NCBI GenBank assembly: GCA_030062745.1 | Contig: CP099848.1 | Location: 8,205,501-8,269,500 of the forward strand | Direction: 5' to 3' | Origin: Capitulum mitella | Taxonomy: Eukaryota; Arthropoda; Thecostraca; Pollicipedomorpha; Pollicipedidae | DNA length: 64,000 nt | Part shown: positions 37,926-50,149 of the stretch, piece after piece | Position numbering within the stretch: position 1 is the stretch's first letter | Layout of the letters: each line of letters opens with the position of its first letter | Notes under the pieces: generated by a model | The model's database searches: none | Seen by the model: the letters and a program-made list of their open reading frames with translations, nothing else | Told to the model about the DNA's origin: nothing | Position numbers and translations under genes: made by a program

Positions 37926-39288
37926 ATGTATCTATATACATTATGTCTTCCGTCACCTTTTCTAGTTCTGCATGCCAGGGCTTTCACAAAGATATTCTTG
38001 ATCGTTGAAAGGTGGATCAAACTGTGATAGTTTGGGTGTGGGGAACAGTTTGGGTGAAGCAAGTCCAATCAGAAATTGTTATATGTGCTGCTAGGCTAGT
38101 AACCAGGCCTAACCCTCGCTATGCTCAACTAATGATTGATCAACTGATCCCTCAACGAATCCCTCGTTAATGAACGGCCCCCTGGCGGGCGACAGCAGGC
38201 ATCTTCGTTCCCATCTCTCGGAAGAACGACGGAGACTGTCACGGACCACTGGACGAACGACGGACAATCGACAGAGGGACATTTTCACGGACAGCGAAGA
38301 CGCACCGCCATCACCAACATCCACAAACATCACCGCCCTCACGACAGACACAGCAGTGTTCCCTTGACGCAGTAAACACAGCTCTGCCATCAAGACTGCT
38401 GGACCAACGGACTCTCCGCAGATACTTAACTACTCTGTCCTGAAGTAGGACGCCTTCTGGCGGCAGACGGCAGGCACCACGATTTTGTCCTCCGCGTCCG
38501 GAAACCTGCGCAAACAAGAAGTGGCAGACCGCCTAAAGGAGGGCCGCATAGGCCAAGCTTTTGCACCTAGCCACGACCACACCGTCCACGGGAACTTGGT
38601 GGCCGTCCGTGAAAGAAGTTATGGATGTTTGAGACAGCGAGCGCATTTAGAGCACTTTATCGTTTAACCAACATTTACGGCTGTTTGTTATGCCATATGT
38701 CAGACCTGACAGCGAAAAACTCCCCTATAATTAAAAAAAAAAAAAAATAAATTTAAAAAAATAAAATTTTTGAATTTAAAAAAAAAAAAAAAAAAAAACT
38801 AGCTGTGAGTCGCATTCAGTTGGTGGTGCTGGCTGTCGGGAGGGGGAGGGAGGGCACCAAGGAAGAGAATGAAGATTTTGGTACTACGGTGCCGACACAT
38901 GCACTCGATTGGTACCAGCGGTCATCGGTCGTGCCTTGGCTGTCAATGCCGGTTTCTCGCCGATACCAGGGAATGGAGGTTTGCATAGAGCACACTGAAA
39001 GTCGTACGTGTGTATGTATGTATTACATCTCAGACACTATCCACGCTAGGCGGCTATTACTCTGTCCGTCGGTTCACGCGCACACATTTACAACCGCCAT
39101 ATTATGCGCGTCGCGTGACACTCAACAGAAAGCATATACAATTATACATCAGTGTACAGCAGGCGTGCATCTGTACTGAGTCACGTATTTACGAAACTTA
39201 CGCAATGCTTGACGTATTCTCGCCCAGACATGCAGTCATAGTAGCGTGTGAAGTACTCTAGCATCATCCGACTACGTAGGGCGCATCT
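36191..39288. other. Upstream region rich in microsatellites; no gene recognised
   Basis: Holds AT runs at 37252-37283, an ATATCAATATC-type repeat at 37375-37430, a (TA)n(TG)n run at 37877-37925 and an A-rich stretch at 38728-38798. A more GC-rich block at 38150-38670 has open frames on both strands but no recognisable motif. Confidence 0.45.
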
Positions 39289-39715
39289 TTAAAGCTTCCG
39301 TTTTTCAGTGTTCATATTCCTCAATTTGATTTTGAATTTCGATAGGGTAGGGCTTTTCACGTCCTCTGGAAGTGCGTTCCATCTCTTCGCGCTCCTAAAT
39401 GATATAGCTCTCTTCCCATTTTCATTGTGTACTGGTGCCAAGTATAGCCAGTCATTCTGTCTTGTGTTCAGGCCGTGTATACCGCTGTAAGACAAAAACA
39501 TCCTTTCCGAACTCCCAAGGGCTTGGCGAATACAGCCTAGTACATAATGATACTTCCACAATACTCTATTTGTTCTTCAATGTTTAGCCAACCCAGTTTT
39601 CCTCTGGCTTCTGAAAAATGTTTGCGTTTCCTCACGCCAAAAATAATTCGAGCCGCGAAGTTTAAAATCATTTCTAACCTTTCTTCTTGATCGGTCCCAT
39701 GGGAGCTGTCACATT
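39289..39715 (-). mobile_element. CR1-like LINE, 3'-terminal fragment of the RT protein
   Basis: The minus frame reads MILNFAARIIFGVRKRKHFS, LGWLNIEEQIEY and, after one stop, GLNTRQNDWLYLAPVH and KRAISFRSAKRWNALPEDVK, ending LSKFKIKLRNM. This is the conserved C-terminal region after the RT of CR1/Jockey-type LINEs (..G.RSFsy.gpk.WN.LP..ik....l..FK..lk). It may be the missing end of the CR1-like RT fragment at 50150-51071, now separated by the I-type LINE. Confidence 0.7.
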
Positions 39716-40449
39716 AAAGCACTAAGTAATGCAGGGCAATACTTGTGGCACTACGACGTGTCTCATGACGACATCGGGCGGAAGACGGCGATGGTGGACC
39801 AGTGCCAGGAGAAGCCCAGTGCACCTTCCTTTTATTAATTGATATTGGGTTTAGAGGCGTCCCTCGACTTATGGGTCATTGTGCGCCGCCTCTAGTCGGT
39901 GTGAGCTACGTTACGTTAGTGTATGTGGCGATTTTAAGGACAGCGCAAGTGTTTCATTTAACGTTACAGGCAGAAACAGTGGTGCATACGATTGCTTTTT
40001 TACGCTGGGTTGTATGTGTGTGAGCGAAATTTAGATGCCGCTTATAATATCGGCATGGGGCCTCCGCGAAGCGGAGGCAAGAAGTGCAGGGGGAAGGGGA
40101 AGGGAGTCGTCGCTTCTATTACTGTCAGTTACGTTACTTTTAGCCCTCCTGAAAAAAAAACAAGAAATTTACGTTATGATTTACGCCTGATTTTGCCAAG
40201 GTGCCGGCACATGGCCTACTCCTCACGGAAAGCACCGAGGGGTCTTTATCGTGCGGGCTAGGAGGAGATTGCCCACACCGCCTCTCACGCATTCATCCTA
40301 TTACGCCGGGTGTTGCAGAAGAAAGGAAGAAGGGAGGAGAATTTGGAGTGTTGTGTAGTGGTTATGTCATGTAGTGTAGCGGTACTGCCTGTTGGTGGCT
40401 TGAGCTGGTAGGTCGCGCGGTTCCCCGCGGCTGCCTCTATGCGCGCGGG
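39716..40449. other. Possible 3' UTR of the I-type LINE and junction DNA
   Basis: No coding frame recognised. A perfect 8-bp-stem hairpin with loop GAA sits at 40060-40078 (GCCTCCGC/GCGGAGGC). The exact 3' end of the LINE, expected on the minus strand, was not identified. Confidence 0.35.
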
Positions 40450-43400
40450 CGGGGCCCGGGACAGATTGACCAATAAATAAAATGCGCGATCCTGGCCAAA
40501 TTCCCGTGAGGCAGGTCCACCGATACTGGTTGTGTGTGGTACTGTTTGTTGTCGTGCGGATGTTATGTTACAGTTCTCCTGCTAGGTGTGTATCATTGAG
40601 ATATTTGAATACTAGTTGCTGTAGGTCTGTGTGTTGGTTACCCAGGAGTGTGCTCAGGTTGAGCTGAATTTCCTTTTGTTGGCAGAAGGCCTTAATGGGT
40701 CGTTTTTGTGTTTCAAAATCCCTACATTCTAGCTGGAGGTGGCTAACACTAAGTGGTGGGTTGCAGCTGTTGCATTATGGCACTTGGTAAGAGTCTTCCT
40801 CTAAAATTGGTTGTTGTGCTTTGTGCGACCCGTTCTAAGGCTGGTGAGGACGACTTCTTGACGCCGGCATTTTTTGATTTGATGTGTCCCAGGCACCAAG
40901 TGTGGGCTTGATTGTGTACAGGTGTCCGTGGTGGTTCTGTGTCCAGTGCCTCTGTTGTTTTTGACGGAGGTGTTGCTGGAGGGCTGCCTTGCAGTCGTCC
41001 AGTGAGAATTTCATGTCAAAGCATGTGTCGAGGGCTAATGATTGTTTCGCAATCTGGTCCTTTCGCTCTATGCCTTTGGTGTTTGCATGTTCCGGTATCC
41101 AAAGGAATGACAAGTTGTTTACGTTAGGGGACACTTGCTTCTGTGTGCAATCAATGATGCAGTGTGATGGGTCGGCCGTATTGCTGATGGCTTAGAGTAA
41201 TGATTTTGAGTCGGAGCAGACAACTACGTTAACCAGGTTGTGTCTGACTGCCATGCGAATGGCTATCAGGATGGCAATGGCTTCTACTTTGAAGATTGAT
41301 GTTTTGTCTGGGAGGCGGTTGCCGAGCTCGAAGCCGGGTTATGAGAGTCCAAATCCGACTCTGTCGTCCCGTCCGTGTATATGAATGATTTTTAATTGTT
41401 GACAGTGGTGTACTCCTTGAATTTGGCGGGGATTTCTGTTTCTGTTAAGTCTGTTCTTGGTTCTGTAAGTAGGTATTTTACCTTGGGTGGTTCATGAGTC
41501 CAGAATGGCCTGAGGAGCAGTCTTGGTGCAGTGGGTGGTACGGCAAACTGAAGGTCTGTCAGAGCCGTGCTTACCTGGACGTGAAATGGTGGGCGTTTGC
41601 GTGCTGCGCGGCTCTTGTCCAGTCTGACATGTTTGAAGCAAGATGGTGCCGGGTGGTTTTCCTTGGTCTGAACTGTTATGTAGTACCGACACAGTTGTGT
41701 TCGTCTGGTCTGTTATATTGGGATGTCCGCGTCAGCCAGGAGGCTGACGATGGGAGTACAGTGCAGTGCTCCAGTGGCTGCTCTAATGCGGTGGTTTTGT
41801 ATGATTTCGAGTTTTTGTGCCAGAGATGGAGAAATGCTGTTGAGAACGAAACTGGGGTATCCCAAAATGGGTTTAATGATGACCTTGTAGAGTCCTAGCA
41901 GTGTTTGTCTGTCTCCGCCCCAGTTTGTTCCTGAAAGGCAACAAAGGATGTTGGCACGCTTCGCGCATCGTTTCGTGATGTTTTCATGTGTTGTTGAAAT
42001 GTCAGTTTCTCGTCTAAGTGGATGCCAAGGAATCTGAAGTTCCTGACCTGCTCTATGGCTTCGCCATCGATTGACAGATTGAGATTACGTGGGCCTGGAG
42101 CGCGAACGTACGCGACTACTGCGGACTTTTCGGCGGACAGGGAGAAGCCCCATTTTCTACACCGCTTTGCGATGTGGTGTAGTCCTAATTATACGGTGTT
42201 TTTAAGAAGTAGTGGTTAGTAGCCCAAATGGCCACGTTGTCCGCAAAAAGTGAATAATAAAGTGTTTTGCAGCTGGAAGTCGTCAAACATATCGTTGATC
42301 ATCACGAGAGAGTGTTGGTGAAATGACGCTTCCTTGTGGTAGGCCCTGATCCTGTGCTCCATTGCCGGAGGTGGTGTTGCCGCATTTGGCTTTTACTGTT
42401 CTATACCGAAGGAAGTTCAATAGAAGGTGTGCTAGGTGTCCGCGTAAATCTAGCTTGTAGAGTTTATGTGCAAGTGCGGACTTGTGTACTCGGTCGAATG
42501 CGGCCGTGATGTCCAAGTACGCAGCCACTGTGGTGCATTTAAAGTTGAGTCCGTGTTTGATGTCGCGCACGATGCGAATGACATTGTCTACGGTGGACGT
42601 GTGTTTTCTGAAGCCGCATTGGTGCCCGTCGAGCAGTTTTTGTACTTTCCAAAAAGTGTTGAAGGCGTGTGTTTACCATGCGCTCGACGAGTCTGCTGGC
42701 ACAGCTGCTGGGTGATATTGGTCTGTATCCTTTTGGCTGAGTGTGGTGTTTTTTTGGGTTTTGCCAAATGGGTGATTATACTTTGCCTCCAATTTTGTGG
42801 GAAAGAGTCGTTTAAGAAAAGATGATTAATAGCCGTTAAGAGGTACGTCAAGGAAACTTTGTTCAGGTGTCTGAAAAACTGTTAATGGATGTCGTCCGGC
42901 CTAATCGACGCGTTGCCGCACTTCCTGAGGGCAAGGGTTATTTCGTGCATCGTGAATGGTGTGTTGTATGCTTCACTGAAAGTCTGTATGTACGTTGACT
43001 GGAAAGTCTGCCTTGGCCGCAAGTGTTTGTAGTAAGGTCGTTAGTGTTGTGTTGTAAGTGTGGTCTGCGGACACGTTGGTGTAATGCGTTTTGAAGTGTT
43101 CCACGACGCCGCCAGGTTCTGTAATGCGTTGGTTGTTTATTGTCGGTTCTGTGAAGGGACCTGGCAATGGGCGTTTTAGGTGAAAACGTTTCATGAGTGT
43201 CCAGATGGTACCTGTGGGTGTAAATCGATTGAAAGTGGATGCTTGTTCTTGCCATGATGTCCTCCTCGCTCTACGTATGGTAGAGCAGCAGAGTGCTTTT
43301 ACTCGGCGGCACTCCAGGAAATGCGCTTCGTACATCATCTTTTTGTACTGCTTAAGAGCTCGGCGTTGCTTTGTAATTGCCTGTTGACATTCCGGGGTCC

Positions 43401-44261
43401 ACCAAGGCGCTGATGCCTTCTCTCTCGGTTGTTTAGATTTTGGGACAGTGGCTTGTGCTGCTGAGCTGATGGCTACTAAGACCACACCTATAGTGTGGTC
43501 TGCTGAGTTTACTAATGCAAGATCCACCATAGCCTCGTATTTTGGCTAGTCCGCCCTTTTCAAATTCCGGGTAGGTGCGTAGAGTTTTGTATAGTGGGTT
43601 GTGTCGGAGCTTAGTTTAATTTGGATTGGGTAGTGGTCGCTCTGCCCGGGGTCGTCCTCTACAAACCATTCGAAAAGGGTGACTGATTTGCGGGGTACAG
43701 CACGAAATATCAATAGCGCTGTCGAGAGTCCCTACTCTAGGGTTGTGCCTGGTGGCGGCCCCGGTGTTGAGTAGTGCGAGATTGTGTTGTTTGATAAATG
43801 TGTGTATGGCGTGTCCTCTGCTGTTTGTTTTGCGACTCCCCCAGCTGGAGGTGGCGTACGTTTATGTCGCCCAGGATAAAGCACTGGGTATGGTCAGATT
43901 GATGGGGTCTTGTGGTGAGGGGTCTGGGTCTGAAGTTGGGGTGTATATGGAAATAATGGTGGTTTGTTTGTGATTGATTTTGAGCTGCACAGCTACGCAA
44001 TTGAACTGGCTGGTTACGTTAATTCTGCTGTGGGGGATGCTGTTGGCGATGACAATGTCAGCACCCCTCTTCTGGTTGGCCCGTTGATATTATCAATGTG
44101 CCATGTGAAATTTGGAATGCGGGCCCAGTAGGAATCTGAATCGCGCAGGTGAGTCTCCTGGAGGGTGGCCAGGACTAGATTTTTCGCCGTGTTAATTCTG
44201 ATTTAAAATCGACAAAACGGGACGGAATTCCGCCCACATTCCATTGGAGGAAGTGCATCAT
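40450..44261 (-). pseudogene. I-type LINE ORF2: endonuclease, reverse transcriptase, RNase H; decayed
   Basis: Starts at ATG ATG near 44261 with MHFLQWNVGGIPSRFVDFKS, an APE-type endonuclease start, then ATLQETHLR in the next frame and ILGDINVRHLQLG. A linker with APWWTPECQQAI follows at about 43400. RT blocks: HLAKPKKTPHSAKR (about 42770), AAYLDITAAFDRVHKSAL (about 42510), GLPQGSVISPTL (about 42320) and LFADNVAIW (about 42240). RNase H: YTDG with GFGL (about 41360), FKVEAIAI, VCSDSKSLL and LSFLWIPEHANTKG (about 41090). Many frameshifts and stops occur, and the catalytic FADD reads FADN. RNase H plus endonuclease suggests the I superfamily. Confidence 0.88.
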
Positions 44262-44386
44262 GTTTTTTTAGAACTTGGGGACGGATCGGACGGATGTGGC
44301 GTGTTGTTGGAGTGTCACCGAATCCGCAAGATTGAGGGCCTCGCGGACTCGGCGTCGGATCGTGGCGGGTGGAGTGACACGCCGGA

Positions 44387-44612
44387 TCAGGAGGTGCTGG
44401 CTTTGGAGCGGATCAGTGGTCCGGCTTGAAGCTCAGTCTGGCAGGCCACACTGAGTGTAGGCGACCTGTCAGTCTGAGTCCCAGTGGATGCCATGGGAGT
44501 GGAGATATGGATGGACTGAGTGGATTTGGTTTGTGACTTCGATGGGACTCGGTGGGGAAGGGGTTTGGGACCAGATGGGGGGAGGAGAGGGAACTGGCTG
44601 GAGGAGAGGAGT
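44387..44612 (-). pseudogene. I-type LINE ORF1, C-terminal part (after the insertion)
   Basis: Pro/Ser-rich frame including PMASTGTQTDRSPTLSVACQ and ending at a stop 126 bases before the ORF2 start. It continues ORF1 from 48508, the two parts being separated by the 3.9 kb insertion. Confidence 0.6.
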
Positions 44613-44759
44613 CTTAGACCTGACGCCATTATTATAAAAAAAATTAATGTCGGCGACGGTATTTTTGTCTCTGATTTGCCGTCATCCATTATCATAAACC
44701 ATCGGCGAAAAAAATTCCACGACAGCAAAAGACGACACTGAAAAGCCGTCATTGACGAC

Positions 44760-47480
44760 GATTTGGTTCTCACAAAACTCCAGTTGCGGCAGCTGCTGGC
44801 GCAGGGGTGCGCCAAAGTTGTAAAAAGACGACACATTCGACGGCAAACAAAAAGCAACGGAGTCGCTGCGTTTTTCTGTCGAGGCATGTAGACCCGAGGT
44901 CGTTTCCGGTCACGTTTTGAGCTTGTGAGGCACACCATGCTTTCTGAAGAGGAGGTGGAATATGAGATCGCTCTTCACGGCCAGGCTGGACCAGCGAGAC
45001 GGCCAAGAGTGTTTCGCTGGACCGCCAACTGTAGTACATCATGCCATGCCTTTGTGCGTCGCTGCTGGGCACCTGGACCCTTGAAGTCACCATAAAGCTT
45101 CTGCAACATGTTAGACCAATCTGTTGTGAGATTTCATTTGCCGCCATTTCCAAAAACACCTTCAGTGCCAGTGGGTCATTTGAAGTGGTTGGACCAAGGA
45201 ATAGTTTTCCAATTCTATTTCATCAACAACAAGTAGTAAATTTAACTGATTTCATTGTACTGGAACACTGTTATTCTACAACAAGTCATCTCACCCTAAA
45301 GCACTGCTCTATAACCAGGGGCAAGGAACCATTTTTGGCATGAAGTCCTCCAAAATTAGGGGGTGGGCAAGGAAGCATTTTGGGCCAATTCTTTCCAGTG
45401 ACCACCAATAGTCAATGTTACATTTCATAACAAAGTGGGTGCAGCTGTGCGTGCCACCCCACTCACATTCCCTAGAGTGTACCAGTCTGATCAGTGTTTT
45501 TGTTAGCTTTCAAAGTATGAATTCCAACTTTGCACAAGCTAGCAGCATGCATATGCACAGACTGCATTGTATGTTCAGTCTTGCAATGAAAATACTTGCA
45601 AAATCAGTGGTGTCAATTTGTATTGTTTTGTGATGGCCCAGACCAAGGCTGGACTGATTTTTTTGGTGTTGAGGAATACCCGAAAATCTGTGCTCCAAAA
45701 ATATTTTATACTCCAAAAGTTTGATCTTGTGCCTCCATCAAAAACTACATTACAACTAAAAAATTTTGACAAATTTCTAGCTCTACAAACTAATGATTCT
45801 GTTTCCATTCAGTAAGAAGTAGGGATAATGGCACAACCATAGGCACAGGAGTCTAGGGGCTAGGGGAGGCTAGGGAAGGCTTCAGCCCTCCCTAATTCTT
45901 TGAAATTTAATAATGACCCTATGGGCACTGACGAGAAAGAACTGGCCCAAAATGCTTCTCAGCCCCCCCCCCCCAAAATGAAGAGCAGTTCCCATGCCCC
46001 TGGGCAAAACTGAGTTACAACAAGGATGCCAATTTAAACCAGTACCAATGTTTGCAAAATTTTGTACTTTAAAACAAAAGTTATACTGACAACAAGAAAA
46101 AAAATTCAAACCCTGGCCCAGATCCTCAATGCTGATTTGGCCCAATGTTGGTCAGGGAACCCCAAACTGGTCCCATATATGGCAAAGAAGAAGGAAAGCA
46201 TTAAATACCACATGGTGCCTGCCAGCCTTGGGCATTATTTGATGGCCATGATTACTGTGCTGCTCAAAATAAAGAACATTTCCTTCCATAACCATTCATG
46301 ATCCAAGTCCAATCAGTTTCAGTTAGAAGACATCCATAACCACTGCATACCGGACGAAATGCAAATAATCATCGAAAATCATCATTCTTGGAACCTTGGC
46401 TTCTGTAACAGAAACTGAGGAGAAATCCACAGCACTGAAAATTAACTGGCCATCTAAGGAGTTTCATGGGGGTGGGGGTGGGGTGGAAGTAAGGCATCAG
46501 ATCTTGTTGCTGGATACGCCATTGGGTTTGACACCCCAGCGAAAAAAATGCCACCTCTGACAACTGGGGACTGCAAATGCAAGGTGAAATTTATACATGC
46601 TTTGCTGCATATACAACAAGGTGCTGACCAATACTGAAAGATGCCAACAAGTAACTATCCTGAAAGTTGCTTTGGATACCAATGCCTTTGACGGGGCCTT
46701 GCCCTTAACAATATCTCATTTTTACACATACATTTATATGATGCACAACGTATGGAAAGCGTTGGAATGGCCACAGGGTCTGACATTACTCTTCTTTCCA
46801 AAAACATTTTTCAAGATGTGGTATCCCATGCCTTTGCTAGACGCCGAAAAAACGAGAAACATAGTAAAAACTGAACAAAACCAAACTCTTCACAGCGTGC
46901 AGCAGTCATACACTTCCAGCTTTCAATGTCCGCATGAGCGTAAAAAGCTCCAGTTTTCTTCTTTGACGATTCGCAGTGCTTCATGTTTTCACGCTGTGCA
47001 CGAGCTGCATCGTAAAACCACTCTCGCTAAACAAGACTAGAAGCACAAATCTTAATGGCGGAAAACCGCAATATTTTTGTCTTTAAATGTTTGACATGCC
47101 AACACAAATATTTCGTGTACGCAGTCCAGGGTCAACAGTAAGATTTTGACCGAGCGCTTACTTCCAGGGAAAATAATCGTAGTAGTGGTTGCATGGAGCT
47201 TCAAATGCAATACTAATAAGCATTACTTACGAATTTCAGCCGGAAAAGCCTGAAACACACAGTACTTCCCCCGAAACAGATTGCGTCGTCACTGGTATGC
47301 CAACCGCCAGACGCTCGCGTAGGGATTTTTGACGTTTCTGCGTTAAATAGTTTGTTTACGTGAGATCTCGACGTTGATTGGTCGTCGGTCGGACTCAAGG
47401 TCTAATCAAAAGTAATAAAAAAGTTTGGGGAAATAACTAATGCGATATAAATTATCCTTAAAATAAAAATGTTAGCCCTT
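44760..47480. other. Interior of the TIR element; short unassigned frames
   Basis: A plus frame near 44938 reads MLSEEEVEYEIALHGQAGPA. A minus frame at about 44710-44850 reads FYNFGAPLRQQLPQLEFCEN. Neither is recognised. An 11-base C run lies at 45964. Confidence 0.35.
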
Positions 47481-47485
47481 GTAAT

Positions 47486-47552
47486 AATAACAACAACAAC
47501 AACAATAATAATAATAATAATAATAACAGCAACAAACAACAATAATAATAAA
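47486..47552. repeat. (AAC)n/(AAT)n trinucleotide microsatellite
   Basis: CAACAACAAC, then about eight AAT/TAA units, then further CAA/TAA units. Confidence 0.9.
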
Positions 47553-47720
47553 AAAGTAAAAATATTACCAAGATGGCAAAGTGAAGGTGCAATTTGAAAA
47601 ATACAAAAAATAAAAAGTAGTGAAATAAAATGTCTGAAAAAGAAATCACGGAACAAAACTGGAAAATACCAGGAAGTGAAATAAAACAATAAATAAAAAT
47701 TTGCCTTAGCCTAACACACA

Positions 47721-47895
47721 AACCTAACCTAACCTAACCTAACCTAGCCTAGCCTAGCCTAGCCTAGCCTAGCCTAGCCTAGCCTAGCCTAGCCTAACCT
47801 AACCTAACCTAACCTAACCTAACCTAACCTAACCCAACCTAACCTAACCTAACCTTATCTAACCTAGCCCAGCACAACCCAACCTAGCAACCTAA
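47721..47895. repeat. Interstitial arthropod-type telomere repeat, (CCTAA)n with CCTAG variants
   Basis: About 33 pentamers. A block of AACCT units is followed by about 11 AGCCT variants, then AACCT again, decaying to AACCC and AGCCC at the edge. TTAGG is the ancestral arthropod telomere repeat. The array lies inside the TIR element, about 620 bases from its right end. Confidence 0.9.
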
Positions 47896-48507
47896 TGTAA
47901 CGAGTATTAAATGTTATAATGTAATAATACTGATATTAGATATCCCAACAATTGTCTAATACAATAACATAACGGCGGAATAATTCAGCAGTTCCTCCAA
48001 GTTCAGTTTGTGGCAACAGAATAGAATTTTCATATACAAGACGTCATTAATCGCTTGAAGATGCATGCAGGGTCTACAATTTCTTGATGTCAATAAGCCT
48101 AACCTTGGCGGGACTACATTTTCCGCCGCGGAATAATGCTGTTCTCCGCCAGTCGACTGCAGCACGGTATTACTGTGTGGTACGTTATCGTTACGATTTT
48201 GTTGTTATTTTTTAGTAAATCAAGTAGTGGAAAGTACAGTTAGAAACAGGATGATACATTCTTTACATTAATGGCAATTATACAAAGGAATGTTTGCGAT
48301 TTCGTCGGGCAGAAACTGACGTTTAGCCAATTCCAATTCCAGTAAATGAGGATTATTTTTTCCTGACAACCCTGAAAAAATAACGATTTGACGCACATGT
48401 GTTTTTATTCATGATCACCGATTTGACGACCGTCATCTTCTCTGTCGTAAATTTTTTTTGCCGTCGGCCGACATTATTTTTTTTATAAGAATGGCTTCAG
48501 GTGTTCG

Positions 48508-49771
48508 GCGAGCTGGTCGGCGGATGGCGGTCGCCGGGAAGGTATGGCCACGGGGGGCAACCGATGGGGGATTGGAGCGACCGTGGGTGTTGAGGGTGGA
48601 GGAGCAGGCCTGGCTTGGAGCAGGAAGCACGTTGCCAGGCCCAAGGGAGCCCGGGAGGGGGGCCGAGGGGAGGGTAGCACTGTAGGGACCGCGGGTGGGG
48701 GGAGCAAGCCTGGCTTTGAGTCGGGGGCGCATCGCCAGGCCCGGGGGAAGCCGGGAGGGGGCCGAGGAGAGGGCGACGTTGGGCGGGGTGGGGATGGGGA
48801 GGGTCGGGAGGTGGCCTGGTCGTGCTCTCGCAGTGCCAGGACCGGGGTGTGGGGTTGGGTAAAGGGGACGGGACGGGAAAGCCGGGAGTCTGACGCCCGA
48901 GGCGGGGGGGGGACGGCGGCCCCTCGCCCGGGCGGTGGGGGCAGTCGGGGAGGGGTAAGGACGGCTCAAGGACGAGCGAGCGGCGGCAGCGTAGGAGCGC
49001 ACGGGAGAGAGCAGCTGCCGTGCTGAGGTGTAGGAGATGTCCCGTATGGCTGCGAGTTCACGGACATCGTTTTCTCGCACCCGCACGGGACATTGGGGGT
49101 CGGTGGATGGATGTGCGCCGCCACAGGCCGCTCACTTGCGGACAGTGGAGGCGCACTTGAAGGTGGCGTATGGCTCTGCGCACCGCGCACAGCGCGCGCT
49201 GGGCGCAGCGCGGGCCTGTTCGCCGTAGCGCTGGCAGCGATGGCAGCGGACGGGTCGAGTGATGTGGGGTTATACTTGGTATCGGATGCGGTTTGATGAT
49301 GATGTGAGAGGGACGGGTTTTTGTTGAGAGGGATAGTGTTAGAATGGTCGTGTGTCTCCAGCGCCTGGGAGCAGAGAACTGGGAGGCTTCTGTTCCCTGT
49401 AGGGCTGCGGCGATGTCGTGGCTCCACGTGTTAAACTGTGGTGTATTAATGGTGCCACGACTGTTGTTTAGTGTGTTGCGGCGTGAGAAGCTGTATTTCT
49501 GTGAGCTGAATGTTGTTAGTGTGAGCAGCTTCTTGGTGTCCTTGGTGCTTGTGGTGAGCACCAGGATGTGTTTGTGGTTTTTGGTGACAGTGAAGTGTTT
49601 ATGCTGTGGTTGGTGTTTGAATGTGTTTGTCAGTGTGAACGTCGACGCCTTGGCGATGTCGTGTGAGGAGTCCTTGTAGGTGCCGACGAGGAAAGAGCCG
49701 TCCTCGGCGATGATAGGATAGGCCATGTTTTTAGAGAATTGCGTGTGGTGTATTAGTAGGTTTTGGGGCAC
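48508..49771 (-). pseudogene. I-type LINE ORF1 (gag-like, zinc knuckles), N-terminal and middle parts
   Basis: Opens with MPQNLLIHHTQFSKNMAYPI and GTYKDSSHDIAKAST. One minus frame further on reads VRCHRCQRYGEQARAAPSAR, CARCAEPYATFKCAS, then a stop, then AACGGAHPSTDPQCPVRVRE: three Cys-rich knuckles of an RNA-binding gag-like protein. The stop (TGA at 49132-49134) replaces the expected Cys codon of the third knuckle. A frameshift separates the N-terminal frame from the knuckle frame. A Pro-rich tail runs to the insertion point. Confidence 0.8.
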
Positions 49772-50149
49772 TAGTGGCCCCGGAAAAGTGAAACATCGGT
49801 TTCGTTGACCCCTTAGACCCAGGCGTTAGCCCAGGGGCCTTCCTGCCCTGCCCGCAATGGCCCCAAGCAGGGGCAAAACACCGTTAGGGATCAGCCGGTT
49901 CGCTCGTGGTAGAAAAGAGAGAAAAAAGAGGAATAGGCTGGGGAGGATTTCCTGTGGTTTGCGACGGACGCCTGCTTCAGACCCCGCAGCAGCTCCGAGC
50001 CGGCTTACTGCGAGTAACAGGACGCCCTGGGAACGCTCCCCACAGGCGCCTCTTCTCTTCTTTCTTCTTCTGTTTTCTTCTGCTGCCTGTCTTGCGCCGA
50101 CGATCCTTCCTCTTCCGCTCCTGGGGAGCGAATCGTGCACCTTCCTCCA
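49772..50149 (-). mobile_element. Probable 5' UTR of the I-type LINE
   Basis: GC-rich non-conserved sequence between the LINE ORF1 start and the abrupt end of the CR1-like fragment. Its open frames on both strands have no recognisable motif. Confidence 0.45.

Larger units (their letters stand above)
44613..48507. mobile_element. 3.9-kb TIR element inserted in LINE ORF1, family unknown
   Basis: The left end starts CCTGACGCCATTATTATAAA and the right end, reverse-complemented, CCTGAAGCCATTCTTATAAA. Both continue through A-runs, AATGTCGGC and GACGG, then CGGC(A)AAAAAAATT and ACGACAG. The left side has about 60 extra bases inside the repeat. The interior is AT-richer than the LINE around it and contains the TTAGG array. 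No transposase was recognised; the longest frame is a 147-residue plus frame at 46597-47040. A clear target duplication was not found, so the outer boundary is approximate. Confidence 0.65.

Noticed and set aside
40060..40078. Perfect GC-rich hairpin considered as a terminator or structured RNA
   Set aside because: An isolated 8-bp stem in a probable retroelement 3' region; no supporting context.
48458..49026. Gly-rich plus-strand open frames (up to 160 residues)
   Set aside because: They are the antisense of the Pro-rich LINE ORF1 tail.
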